A stretch of 33,739 nucleotides of DNA from an uncultured Clostridium sp. (GCA_946538835.1 CAMNGZ010000006.1:1-33739); one strand, 5' to 3'. Shown: positions 17,327-25,538, counted from the stretch's first letter. Numbers and translations: made by a program. The notes: generated from the letters alone by a model not told the origin.

Positions 17327-18010
17327 CTACAAAGTCAATTTGTTAGATATTTCTTCGATAAATTCTAATTCTAATTTATATCTATCTAAGAAATCATCAT
17401 ATTTTTTATAAGCCATCGGCTCTAAAGATTTATTATAATCTCTATTCTTATAAGCATAAGCTATATAGAATTTATTATCTTGTTCCTTAAAGTATTTACC
17501 CATTGTAGCATCCTTAAATAAACGAGATTTGATATCTTCTTTTCTAAAGCTAGTATTTACATAAGAATCAAAAATATAAATACGTAATATTATCATATTT
17601 TTCTTTTTAGCATCAGGAGAATAAAGTGCACTATAAGATTCAACATTAACCATGTTGAATGTACCTGATATTGTTTGACAAATATCAAAACCTTCGGCAA
17701 GATTATCTAAATGAAGCGCATCAAAAGCTTCATAAGATTCTTGTTTATAATAAGAGAATGTTAAATTATCGTGATCGAATGAATTAAAAGCTTCTAACAT
17801 CACATTATTTCTTCTCTCTTGGAACTTTTTAGAATATAGTTTCAAAATAAATGCTGCAATAATTAAACTACCAAAGATAAAAATCACCGCAAAATATGGC
17901 CAAAACTTAAAACTTAAATATCCACCGATAACATTTAATCCTATCCACAACAATAAATCTAACCAAAGAACAATTTTTAGATTTCTTTTTAACGCTTTAA
18001 AATTATCCAC
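17327..18010 (-). CDS. Unknown protein with two N-terminal membrane segments, first gene of exporter operon
   Basis: I do not recognise this 227-residue protein. Two membrane helices lie near residues 12-33 (IVLWLDLLLWIGLNVIGG) and 37-58 (YFAVIFIFGSLIIAAFIL), followed by a charged cytoplasmic-type domain of about 165 residues rich in Tyr, Asp and Lys, without known motifs. The layout is somewhat like DUF3137-type proteins, but I could not match their motifs. GTG 18010 is supported by a strong AGGAGG site. It leads directly into the ABC exporter genes, so it may be an accessory or quality-control partner; this is inference. Confidence 0.78.
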   Translation of the reverse strand: MDNFKALKRNLKIVLWLDLLLWIGLNVIGGYLSFKFWPYFAVIFIFGSLIIAAFILKLYSKKFQERRNNVMLEAFNSFDHDNLTFSYYKQESYEAFDALHLDNLAEGFDICQTISGTFNMVNVESYSALYSPDAKKKNMIILRIYIFDSYVNTSFRKEDIKSRLFKDATMGKYFKEQDNKFYIAYAYKNRDYNKSLEPMAYKKYDDFLDRYKLELEFIEEISNKLTL

Positions 18011-18046
18011 AATAAACCTCCTAAATTCACTAATTAAAAATATTTT

Positions 18047-18052
18047 ATTATA
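18047..18052 (-). promoter_or_regulatory. Possible -10 box for the exporter operon
   Basis: TATAAT on the minus strand (18052 to 18047), about 36 bases before GTG 18010 and overlapping the T-run of the preceding terminator. No convincing -35 box at the right distance. Confidence 0.4.
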
Positions 18053-18086
18053 ATAAAAAAAAATTGTAAACAGGCTTGCTTACAAT
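18052..18086 (-). terminator. Terminator of the rsmF-to-phosphoesterase operon
   Basis: On the minus strand ATTGTAA and TTACAAT (18086 to 18063) form a 7-bp stem around a 10-base loop that could pair a little further, followed by a long T-run. It starts 7 bases past the phosphoesterase stop codon. Confidence 0.8.
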
Positions 18087-18092
18087 TTCATA

Positions 18093-19130
18093 TTATTTTA
18101 AATCTAAATTAAGATTATATGCTAGTCCTAACATATTATCTTTTATTATTAAAGAAACATCCTCACCACGACTTACAAGATACACAAAATCTTCTTTTTC
18201 TAATTTTAAAAAGATATTTGTAATATCCCATATATATTTATGATCTCTTGATAATCCTTTGATATCACCATAATAAAGATTATCAAGAACATTTACTTTA
18301 ACCAAATTATTAGATAATGTGTATGAATCTATTTTAGTCTTTATAGCTTTATATAATCCTTTAGATTCTTCTTGATTATTTATAACTTTAATTTGTTTAT
18401 AGCTATAAAATGTTTTAAAACTATAACTCAAATCACTAATATTTAATTTGACTAAGTTAAGACCACCAAATGGAGTAACATTGTTACCTCCATCTATATA
18501 TAAGAAACCATCTTTAACTAAAGGAGATAACGATACTTTATTTGAATTATCAAAAAATAAAGGAATTGGTAAATGACCACATACTTTAAATGGATAATTT
18601 TTTACTTTATCTATTTCATCATTATCTACTAAATTCTTTTTAATAGCTTCAGAAAAATCACAGTGTGTAAGTAAAACTTTGTCATTGATAACAATTGATG
18701 TAGGTAAATTTAACACGAAATCAAAATATTTTTTATATTTTATATTAATTAAATCAAGCGCCAAATCTATATCAAATGGATCTATAAGGTAATTAGCTCC
18801 AATACCTTCATAAAACTCATTTAATATAGTCTTCTTTAATACACGACTATATTTATTAAGGCGTTCCTTATTACAAGGTCTTTTAAATTCCCTTAAAACA
18901 TTATCACAGTTACCTAAAATATAGAAAACGTGACCACTCTTCATAATATCAATAACATAATCAAGAATATCTATATTTTGGTCTCCTTTTTCAATAAGGT
19001 CACCTAATATAAATAAATATTCTTTATTTAAATCTAAATCTTTGATACATTCTTTAAATAAATCAAGATTAGCATGAACATCTGATATTAAATAGATTGA
19101 ATTATTCTTTATAAATTTCTTCAGTATCAT
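18093..19130 (-). CDS. Calcineurin-like metallophosphoesterase
   Basis: A 345-residue protein with an N-terminal metallophosphoesterase domain: YLISDVHAN (DxH), LGDLIEKGD (GDxxxxGD), LGNCDN (GNxD/H), LTHCDF and CGHLP (GHxP-like). These are the dimetal ligands of the ApaH/PrpE/Mre11-type fold. The closest pattern is bis-nucleosyl-tetraphosphatase or protein-phosphatase-like members. The last 110 residues or so are not recognised. ATG 19130 overlaps the patatin stop by 29 bases, a rather long overlap, and has AAGGAT just upstream, so coupling is likely. It is the last gene of a seven-gene operon. Substrate unknown. Confidence 0.83.
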   Translation of the reverse strand: MILKKFIKNNSIYLISDVHANLDLFKECIKDLDLNKEYLFILGDLIEKGDQNIDILDYVIDIMKSGHVFYILGNCDNVLREFKRPCNKERLNKYSRVLKKTILNEFYEGIGANYLIDPFDIDLALDLINIKYKKYFDFVLNLPTSIVINDKVLLTHCDFSEAIKKNLVDNDEIDKVKNYPFKVCGHLPIPLFFDNSNKVSLSPLVKDGFLYIDGGNNVTPFGGLNLVKLNISDLSYSFKTFYSYKQIKVINNQEESKGLYKAIKTKIDSYTLSNNLVKVNVLDNLYYGDIKGLSRDHKYIWDITNIFLKLEKEDFVYLVSRGEDVSLIIKDNMLGLAYNLNLDLK

Positions 19131-20427
19131 ATAATAATCCTTGATTCATAGCATATTCAATTAATACATAGCTAACAAGAATATCTAATTTAGTTGAATA
19201 TAACATAGATAACATATTCAAATTCAAGTGATTGCCCCTCTTTAAATCTTCATATAAATATCTAAGTAAAATAGTAGGTCCTAATCTATCGATATAGTTT
19301 CTCTTTTTTTCATAAGTTTTTAAAGGCTCAATTTTTTTCAAAAGATCTTTTCTGTAAGGCACTTCTAGCAACTTACTTAAAGTTTCATTTAAAAGAGACT
19401 TTAAATCATATACAATGAAATAATCAATATTTAGCAATTCAGCAAACACTTCAACAGCTCTTATGGCTAATTCTTTTTTAGTCAAAGATCTTGTAGTATA
19501 TTCTGATAAATAGTCTAACACTGTTCCTTCATAAATATTACGTTTTGTATGTTTAATAACATTACGTTGGCAATAAGAATATATTTCGATATATCTATCT
19601 ACTAAATCCTGATATTTGATATCAGGCATATCAAATGTTAGAGTATAGCGATATCCTTGATATCTCTTATAGCTCTTCATTGTATCAAGATAACCTAAAG
19701 CTATATTTTTCATAATACGGTCATGGTCAAATTGCATAAATGTACCAAGATTATGAGTAGGTTTAATATAACGAACAAAGCTTTTATTTAAATATTCTTT
19801 ATGAGTTGGTTCCATATTTAAATCAATAGCGACAACCTCATCTGATCCAAGACGAAGGCAATAATTAATTGGTAAGTTATCATAATATCCACCATCAACG
19901 AATGTCTTATCACCTATTTTGCAAACAGGAAATACTGGCCAGCATGATGCACTTGCCAAAACATAATCTTTAATTTCATCAGGAGATAATTTATTAGCAT
20001 CAACTTCAACGCCCTTCATTTGACTGAATTGAGCAGTTACAATGCCAAATGTAATATCAGAATTAATGATTTTTTCAGGAACAATATATTGGTTAATCAG
20101 CTTTTTTAAAGGTCTAATATCAGCACCACGATTTGTAACAAAGTTTAGAACCATATTGATACTATTTCTATTATTACGAATACCATTGATAATATCATAT
20201 CTATCAAAATTAAATCCGTATTTCATAATCATAGATACATCAAGTTTTTCCCAAAGATCGTAATCACGTTTCAAATCATGTTGGCAATACATAGCAGCAT
20301 TTAAGCAGCCAATTGAAGTACCTGTTACAATATCAAATTTTTCTCCAAGTTCTTCTAAAGCTTTGAAGCAACCTGCTTCATAGCTACCCTTGGCACCGCC
20401 ACCGCATAGCGCTAGACCTTTTTTCAT
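19102..20427 (-). CDS. Patatin-like phospholipase (RssA/YchK-type)
   Basis: Ser-Asp dyad lipid acyl hydrolase, 441 residues from ATG 20427. Motifs: oxyanion loop GGGAKGSYEAG (residues 9-19), nucleophile GTSIG with Ser38, and catalytic Asp in DGGYYDNLPI. The first 290 residues or so match bacterial patatin/YchK proteins. The C-terminal 150 residues are helical and unrecognised, longer than the typical 300-residue forms. I chose ATG 20427 (MKKGLALCGGG) with AGGTGAT upstream; the GTG 20436 and ATG 20433 lie within that ribosome site. Gap to queH is 9 bases; it overlaps the phosphoesterase by 29 bases. It acts probably on membrane phospholipids; the physiological target is unknown. Confidence 0.9.
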   Translation of the reverse strand: MKKGLALCGGGAKGSYEAGCFKALEELGEKFDIVTGTSIGCLNAAMYCQHDLKRDYDLWEKLDVSMIMKYGFNFDRYDIINGIRNNRNSINMVLNFVTNRGADIRPLKKLINQYIVPEKIINSDITFGIVTAQFSQMKGVEVDANKLSPDEIKDYVLASASCWPVFPVCKIGDKTFVDGGYYDNLPINYCLRLGSDEVVAIDLNMEPTHKEYLNKSFVRYIKPTHNLGTFMQFDHDRIMKNIALGYLDTMKSYKRYQGYRYTLTFDMPDIKYQDLVDRYIEIYSYCQRNVIKHTKRNIYEGTVLDYLSEYTTRSLTKKELAIRAVEVFAELLNIDYFIVYDLKSLLNETLSKLLEVPYRKDLLKKIEPLKTYEKKRNYIDRLGPTILLRYLYEDLKRGNHLNLNMLSMLYSTKLDILVSYVLIEYAMNQGLLYDTEEIYKE

Positions 20428-20436
20428 AAGCATCAC

Positions 20437-21048
20437 CTAATCTTTATCTTTAATTCTTTGATTTCTTTCCTCTAAACTGAAAGGACATCCACAATAATCT
20501 TGACGATACATTCCGTTTTCAAGACTCATCTTGATAGAGTCTTTGTATCCTTCTTCTTTTTTAAAATCCGAAAATAAATATTTTACATTATATTTTTTTT
20601 CTAAACTATATCCAATCTCATTAATCCAATGAGTAACTTTATAAGGAGAAATTGATAAACTAGTAGTAAAATATTCACAATTTAACTCCTTAGCTTTTTT
20701 AGCTGTCTTTTCAAGTCTAAGTTCATAACATAAATGGCATCTTTCACTACGCTCACCATCATGTTCATGGCCTTTAACTTTATCAAGATAGTCATTAAAG
20801 TTATAAGTGTCATAAATAACTGGAATATTAAATTTTTTACAATATTCAACTTCTTCTAAAAGTCTTTTATTATATTCAGCATATGGCGCTATATTATCAT
20901 TTGAATAAAAGACTGTGATATTAAAATAATCTTTTAAAACTTTTATTGTATGTGTTGAGCATGGTGCACAACATGTATGTAATAAAAGAGTAGGTTTATA
21001 ATCTAGATTCTTTAAGAATTCTAGAAATTCTTTATAGTTTTGTATCAT
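20437..21048 (-). CDS. queH: Epoxyqueuosine reductase QueH
   Basis: Non-cobalamin epoxyqueuosine reductase (DUF208), last step of queuosine synthesis in the wobble position of GUN tRNAs. It is 203 residues. All hallmark cysteines are seen: LLLHTCCAPC (C26, C27, C30), RCHLCYELRL and the C-terminal YCGCPFSL, which together bind the 4Fe-4S cluster and the second metal. TSLSISPYK is also typical. The start ATG overlaps the Nudix gene stop by one base (TAATG). It indicates a Q-tRNA pathway or salvage capacity in this organism, even though no other que gene is in the window. Confidence 0.95.
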   Translation of the reverse strand: MIQNYKEFLEFLKNLDYKPTLLLHTCCAPCSTHTIKVLKDYFNITVFYSNDNIAPYAEYNKRLLEEVEYCKKFNIPVIYDTYNFNDYLDKVKGHEHDGERSERCHLCYELRLEKTAKKAKELNCEYFTTSLSISPYKVTHWINEIGYSLEKKYNVKYLFSDFKKEEGYKDSIKMSLENGMYRQDYCGCPFSLEERNQRIKDKD

Positions 21049-21518
21049 TATATCATTCTCACAAATTTGCTTGCAATATTAGCATCTTTTAATAAATCTA
21101 AAGCTTCTTCTTTTGAAACAAAAACAATCTCTTTTACTTCGCTTGATAGATTTATAAATCCATCAACATCAACTAAGAAACCAACCATCAAGTTTTCTGT
21201 CTTTTCCATAGGCATGCTTCCTAAATATTTAATATTCAAACTAGCTAGTCCAATTTCTTCTAAAATCTCTCTCTTGCATGCATCAGTTAAAGTCTCATTA
21301 GGTTTAACAAATCCTGCTACAAGTACATATCTATCACGACCATAGCTTTGTTTGATACATGCTATTTTACCACTACTATTTCTTGCTACTATTATAACAC
21401 AAGTATAGAAAAAATCCTGATAATTTCTATTGCACATAGGACAATGTGATAAAATATCGTCTCCAAGTTTAACAAAACTAGTTTTAGTACCATCTTCTGG
21501 GCAGTAATTAAATTTCAT
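21048..21518 (-). CDS. NudC-like Nudix hydrolase with variant zinc ribbon
   Basis: A 156-residue Nudix protein from ATG 21518 (starts MKFNYCPEDGTK). The Nudix box is complete: GFVKPNETLTDACKREILEEIGL. An N-terminal zinc-ribbon-like segment shows C6 and the pair C26/C29 (HCPMCN), but the second cysteine of the first knuckle is Asp (CPED), so metal binding may be altered. The stretch YLGSMPMEKTENLMVGF after the Nudix box resembles the SQPWPFP region of NADH pyrophosphatase NudC, though the motif itself is not kept. The start overlaps the upstream gene by 11 bases and has only a weak ribosome site. Substrate could be NADH, capped RNA or another nucleotide. Confidence 0.83.
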   Translation of the reverse strand: MKFNYCPEDGTKTSFVKLGDDILSHCPMCNRNYQDFFYTCVIIVARNSSGKIACIKQSYGRDRYVLVAGFVKPNETLTDACKREILEEIGLASLNIKYLGSMPMEKTENLMVGFLVDVDGFINLSSEVKEIVFVSKEEALDLLKDANIASKFVRMI

Positions 21519-22032
21519 CTTCTGAAACCAAGAAAGATGTAATTTCAGCAATATACATTGTGTGGAGATTATCCTCTTCTCCATCACCATAAAATCTTTC
21601 AACTATTGATTTATCAAAGATATTATCTTTAATAAATTCACTTTGATATATCTTTTTAACCTTGAACACAAAATCACTTTGTTTGATATATGATACTTTA
21701 GTGTCAGTATCATAAATAGGTGTCAATCCAGTTTCTTTATATTTATCAAGGTCTCTACCAGAATGACGCCCCATATAAATTAATTCATCTTTATATTTAT
21801 CAGATAAGAAAGATAAAGTGAATCTATCAGCTTCATCTAATAAATGCTTAGTAAATCTAGATTTTTTAACAAAAATAATTGCAACTTTCTTATTAAAAAG
21901 AGTTCCTAGACATCCCCAAGAGATAGTCATAGAATTTCTATGTTCTAAATCTCCTGCTGTTACAAGCACATTTCCTTTATTATAAATTTCAAAAGGATTC
22001 ACATTAAATTTATCAAAATCTCCGTGTATCAT
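21508..22032 (-). CDS. Flavin reductase-like (FMN-binding split barrel) protein
   Basis: A 174-residue protein whose N-terminal half matches the flavin-reductase-like split barrel: VLVTAGDLEHRNSMTISWGCLG followed by the buried strand VAIIFVKKSRFTKHLLDEAD. Such proteins bind FMN and act as NAD(P)H:flavin reductases, or as partners of other redox enzymes. No Fe-S cysteines. ATG 22032 has AGGAGG upstream. It starts 8 bases after the CPBP stop and overlaps the Nudix start by 11 bases. The pairing with an NADH-type Nudix enzyme hints at nicotinamide/flavin metabolism, but that is inference. Confidence 0.8.
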   Translation of the reverse strand: MIHGDFDKFNVNPFEIYNKGNVLVTAGDLEHRNSMTISWGCLGTLFNKKVAIIFVKKSRFTKHLLDEADRFTLSFLSDKYKDELIYMGRHSGRDLDKYKETGLTPIYDTDTKVSYIKQSDFVFKVKKIYQSEFIKDNIFDKSIVERFYGDGEEDNLHTMYIAEITSFLVSEDEI

Positions 22033-22040
22033 ACAACCTC

Positions 22041-22886
22041 CTACAAATTAACAACTGCAAATAAGTTATTTAGTGTATGAGCTAGCAATGATGAATAAAT
22101 ATTCTTCTTCATGAAATAATAAATTGAAGCTAGCATAACACCTGATAAGAAATAAACTAAAAATAGAACAATCCAAACCAAAACAGGATATCCGTTACTA
22201 GATAACATATGTGGAAGTGCAAATATAAGAGCGCTTATGCCTATGTCAAATAACGCAGTCACCCATTTCTTTTGCCACTTTGAAGAAATGCGTCCTGTTA
22301 ATTCCATCAAAGCTTTTCTATATACAAGTTCCTCAACTAGTGGCGCAAATAAAATAGTAGATACTACAACTAGTCCTTTTCCACCATATTTGACCATATT
22401 AGCAATAATATTTTCATTTTGACTAGTTAAATCTTTATATCCCATATTAGTAATAATTAAGCTTGATAATTCAGATAATCCTTTAGAAATCAACATAAAT
22501 AGAAGTCCCTCTAACAATATTAATAAGAAAAACTTAAATTTAGTGAAGGCTTTGGCATCTTTAACCAAGTAACCTCTTCCAAAGATAGGCACAATTATGA
22601 ACAACAACATATAACTAAAGAAGTTAATGTAAGATTGAACTGTATAATATAGTTTAATATTTTTTTCACTAGACTCATCAAGTTGTAAACCTAATTTAAA
22701 TACTTCTTGTAAAGTCATATTATTATTGCTTGCAAATATTTGAGAGACAATAATGCTTATAAGTAGTGTGCCAAAAATATATATAATTAAATAAACAAGT
22801 ACTATTGATAAAGGATTAGTTTTAAATAATTCTTTTATAGTAAATCCATAAGTATTATTAGTATTTATATTTCTATTCTTTTCCAT
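22041..22886 (-). CDS. CPBP (Abi) family intramembrane metalloprotease
   Basis: A 281-residue polytopic membrane protein with about seven to eight hydrophobic segments. The CPBP/Rce1-like motifs are present: LVEELVYRKAL (EExxxR), ALIFALPHML (FxxxH) and SLLAHTLNN (HxxxN). These supply the Glu and His residues thought to form the catalytic site in the membrane. Family members process prenylated proteins, bacteriocins or signalling peptides; no bacteriocin gene is nearby. ATG 22886 overlaps the rsmF-like stop by 14 bases and has AAGGA upstream. N-terminal 25 residues are polar. Confidence 0.9.
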   Translation of the reverse strand: MEKNRNINTNNTYGFTIKELFKTNPLSIVLVYLIIYIFGTLLISIIVSQIFASNNNMTLQEVFKLGLQLDESSEKNIKLYYTVQSYINFFSYMLLFIIVPIFGRGYLVKDAKAFTKFKFFLLILLEGLLFMLISKGLSELSSLIITNMGYKDLTSQNENIIANMVKYGGKGLVVVSTILFAPLVEELVYRKALMELTGRISSKWQKKWVTALFDIGISALIFALPHMLSSNGYPVLVWIVLFLVYFLSGVMLASIYYFMKKNIYSSLLAHTLNNLFAVVNL

Positions 22887-24204
22887 ATAATCCTTCCTTA
22901 TTCATATTTCTTAATCCTTTAGGATAATGATTCTTAAGATGACCATTAGAAGCCTTAAAACCACCAAGGACAAGATTATCCACCATAAGTACACCATAAC
23001 CATTTGAAGATTCAGCCATGATTTCTTCACCATGTAAATAATCAAGAATTCTTGGATCATTATAATCTAGGACTACTTTATTTTTAAAGAAGCTACCGAG
23101 AGCTTTAAACATATGATGATGTGGAATAAATCTACCTTTTTCCACCTCACCAAGCTCTACACCATAATTTCTAACTTTAAGTTTAGATAAATCAGCATCA
23201 AGTCCTGCTAAGTAATAATAATTACCAACTTTAATAATATTTTTAAAAGTAGTTGTCAGATTATCTTTAATAAATTTTTTAACAACATCTAAATCTTTAT
23301 CATTACCATTAGAAATCTTTTTTAAAGGCTTAAATGCTTCACTTGCGTCTTTTTCAAGTAACGCCATAAATTGACCTTCACCACGTTTCATAGGGTAAAA
23401 GCGATAAGTGTTGTCGATGAATCCTTTATAAGAATTATTCACAATAACATCTGATGCCGGTATCAAATGATAACCTAAAGAAATAATATATTCTACCATT
23501 TCTTCATCTTCAGCTTTATCAAATGTACATGTAGAATATATTAATTTTCCACCTTTTTTTAACATTTTATTGGCTTCATTAATGATTTCAATATCTCTAT
23601 CATGACAAACTTTATTATTTTCTAAAGACCATTGATTTCTAGCATCCTCATCTTTTCTCATCATACCTTCACCACTACAAGGTGCGTCTAGTACAATTAC
23701 ATCAAAGAATCCGTTGAATACTTTAGCTAAATCTTTAGGACTATTGTTAGTGATTACCGCATTCTTAAAGCCTAAACGCTCTAGGTTAGAAAACAATATG
23801 TCACTTCTCTTTTTATCTATTTCATTAGAAACCAAAACACCATTTGGTATTCTTCTTAAGACTTGGCTTGATTTACCACCTGGAGATGCACATAAATCAA
23901 GAACGATTTCATCTCCTTTAAAATCATATAAATTAACAGGCATCATCGCACTAGGTTCTTGAAAATAGAAACCACCAGCATGATGATATATAGTAGTACC
24001 ATATTTTAGATTATCATTTAAATAATAACCATCAATATCATATGGAATCTTTTCAAGTGGCATATTGGTATTTTTCAAAAAAGTATCAATATCAATATTA
24101 TTTAATCTTATAGATCTAACTGGTTCTTTTTTTAACGATTCTAAATAATCATTATATAAAGAACCAAGATATTCTTTCATTCTTTCTAAGTAGATTTCGT
24201 TCAT
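22873..24204 (-). CDS. rsmF: RsmB/RsmF-family RNA (cytosine-5) methyltransferase
   Basis: NSUN-like RNA m5C methyltransferase, 443 residues from ATG 24204 (MNEIYLERMKEYLG). The SAM motif LCASPGGKSSQVL, DAPCSGEGMMRKD with one catalytic cysteine, and YSTCTF with the second are all present. The last 130 residues or so form the PUA-like RNA-binding part (YYLAGLDADLSKLKV, then LDYLHGEEIMAE) seen in RsmF (YebU-type) of Firmicutes. The target is probably 16S rRNA cytosines; the specific site cannot be read from sequence. ATG 24204 is preferred over ATG 24216 because GGTGAA lies 4 bases upstream. First gene of the seven-gene operon. Confidence 0.92.
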   Translation of the reverse strand: MNEIYLERMKEYLGSLYNDYLESLKKEPVRSIRLNNIDIDTFLKNTNMPLEKIPYDIDGYYLNDNLKYGTTIYHHAGGFYFQEPSAMMPVNLYDFKGDEIVLDLCASPGGKSSQVLRRIPNGVLVSNEIDKKRSDILFSNLERLGFKNAVITNNSPKDLAKVFNGFFDVIVLDAPCSGEGMMRKDEDARNQWSLENNKVCHDRDIEIINEANKMLKKGGKLIYSTCTFDKAEDEEMVEYIISLGYHLIPASDVIVNNSYKGFIDNTYRFYPMKRGEGQFMALLEKDASEAFKPLKKISNGNDKDLDVVKKFIKDNLTTTFKNIIKVGNYYYLAGLDADLSKLKVRNYGVELGEVEKGRFIPHHHMFKALGSFFKNKVVLDYNDPRILDYLHGEEIMAESSNGYGVLMVDNLVLGGFKASNGHLKNHYPKGLRNMNKEGLYGKE

Positions 24205-24208
24205 ATAA

Positions 24209-24226
24209 TTCACCATTTTAATTATA
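24209..24226 (-). promoter_or_regulatory. Promoter-RBS module of the rsmF operon
   Basis: On the minus strand TATAAT (24226 to 24221), 6 bases, GGTGAA (24214 to 24209), 4 bases, ATG 24204. The leader would be about 10 bases. No clear -35 box. Confidence 0.6.
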
Positions 24227-24278
24227 TTAAAAAATAGCCAAAAATGAAAGAAAGATAGCCTCTTTAGTTAACATATTC

Positions 24279-24307
24279 AAAAAAAGGATTCACTTTTTTG
24301 TGAATCC
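24279..24307 (-). terminator. Terminator of the small membrane-protein pair
   Basis: On the minus strand GGATTCAC, loop AAAAAA, GTGAATCC (24307 to 24286) then a run of seven T. Almost identical to the terminator at 25539-25565. Confidence 0.88.
24281..24307 (+). repeat. Direct repeat copy A (27 bp)
   Basis: A run of A, GGATTCAC, six T, GTGAATCC. It differs from copy B (25539-25565) at a single base. The two copies lie 1258 bp apart and bracket the two unknown membrane-protein genes. Confidence 0.8.
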
Positions 24308-24351
24308 AAAATTATTATTAGTCAAAATAAATTACAACAACAAATTACTTA

Positions 24352-24984
24352 TTATTGTTCAATATTTTCTACAGTTTCTATCTCTTTTACTTCTGCACTG
24401 TTGACATATAAGCTTCTTAAGCTATATACGATTGTAGTAACAAACATCAATCCAAATGTTACCATAATATATGAATGAGCTAAGCAAGGAACTTTTGAAC
24501 CTAAATTAGCACATTTAATGAAACAATAAAATAATTTAATGATAAAATATGAATTAATACCTACATTAATATATGTATAAACATTATTTTTATATTTATA
24601 TCCTAACGCAGCAAATACAATTGTTGCAATCAAAATTAGATAAAAATAAATTGGTAATCCTTTATCAATATATTGAGAAAATGTTATAAATTTAGCAGTA
24701 CTAACTTGATATGAATAAGACTCAGGGTGAGTAAAATAATCTACGTTAATTAATAAAATAGTTACAAATACTAAAATTGGTTCTATAAGAATCAAATATT
24801 TATAGTTGATTCTTTTAAATGCTAAAAATATAAATAAAACGCTAAATATGATTTCTACAAGTAATATAAAATCATATGTTATATATTCAACATTAGTCTT
24901 ACTATAGATTTCAGGCATAACTGATACTGTTAACAAGCAAAAGAATGCAGTTAAAATTGCTAAACAAATATTTAATTTTTTCAT
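24352..24984 (-). CDS. Unknown polytopic membrane protein (210 aa)
   Basis: Not recognised. About six hydrophobic segments: residues 5-25 (starts KKLNICLAILTAFFCLL), about 38-57, 64-82, 112-130, 138-158 and 168-190, with a short acidic C-terminal tail ending EIETVENIEQ. No motif of a known transporter. AAGGAG precedes ATG 24984 and lies in the end of the upstream gene, two bases away, so the pair is cotranscribed. Both proteins of the pair begin similarly, with a Lys/Leu-rich start and a first helix containing Thr/Ala-Phe-Phe. They could be distant paralogues. Function unknown. Confidence 0.75.
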   Translation of the reverse strand: MKKLNICLAILTAFFCLLTVSVMPEIYSKTNVEYITYDFILLVEIIFSVLFIFLAFKRINYKYLILIEPILVFVTILLINVDYFTHPESYSYQVSTAKFITFSQYIDKGLPIYFYLILIATIVFAALGYKYKNNVYTYINVGINSYFIIKLFYCFIKCANLGSKVPCLAHSYIMVTFGLMFVTTIVYSLRSLYVNSAEVKEIETVENIEQ

Positions 24985-24986
24985 TT

Positions 24987-25496
24987 TTATTCTCCTTCTT
25001 TAAATTCAAATTTTGTTAATGAAATAGCTGTAAGAATTAGTAAATAAGCTACTGTTTGTACGGCAAAAAAGCCTTCATTCACAAACATTAATAGTCCTAA
25101 TGAAATTACTAATACAACTGATATAAGTCTAAGATTCTCTTTATAAAATGACGCAATATAAACAATAAAAATTATAATTGATGATAACAAAACAAAATAT
25201 TCTTGTTTAAATAAATTATTTATATTTATGTCTTTTAATTTAGATAAATATGGGTACAAAATAGACAACAATACTAATCCTAGTGATAAAATAGTAATCT
25301 TTGAATCTACTTTATTTAATAATGAAATAACAATTAAAGAAATAGATGCTGCTAACATAAAAGAATAACTAAAAAATTCATCTTTTAGTTGAGTAAAACT
25401 ATCTCCTAAACATGGATATATTAAACTTAAAGAAAAAAATGCAGCAATTATTCCAAGTGTCAAGCAAATCTTTTCTCTCAATTTTAAAATAGACAT
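24987..25496 (-). CDS. Unknown polytopic membrane protein (169 aa)
   Basis: Not recognised. Five or six hydrophobic segments across 169 residues (for example ICLTLGIIAAFFSLSLIY at about 10-27 and VVLVISLGLLMFVNEGFF at about 126-143), ending in a short charged tail. AAGGAGGG upstream of ATG 25496 is a strong ribosome site. It is the first gene of a two-gene unit with the 210-residue protein. No signature suggests enzyme or channel activity. Confidence 0.75.
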   Translation of the reverse strand: MSILKLREKICLTLGIIAAFFSLSLIYPCLGDSFTQLKDEFFSYSFMLAASISLIVISLLNKVDSKITILSLGLVLLSILYPYLSKLKDININNLFKQEYFVLLSSIIIFIVYIASFYKENLRLISVVLVISLGLLMFVNEGFFAVQTVAYLLILTAISLTKFEFKEGE

Positions 25497-25520
25497 ATAC
25501 TTCCCTCCTTACTAATTCCT

Positions 25521-25526
25521 ATTATA
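25521..25526 (-). promoter_or_regulatory. Probable -10 box of the small membrane-protein pair
   Basis: TATAAT on the minus strand (25526 to 25521), 24 bases before ATG 25496. The -35 position falls in the mscS terminator and is not recognisable. Confidence 0.5.
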
Positions 25527-25538
25527 AACCAAAAATAG

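Noticed and set aside
21518-21602. Longer Nudix protein starting at 21602
   Set aside because: The extra residues are read from the end of the flavin-reductase-like gene in another frame, and the family pattern begins near MKFNYCPEDG.
22041-22886. CPBP protease as part of a bacteriocin immunity locus
   Set aside because: No leader-peptide, bacteriocin or dedicated exporter gene is adjacent; the gene is embedded in a housekeeping operon.
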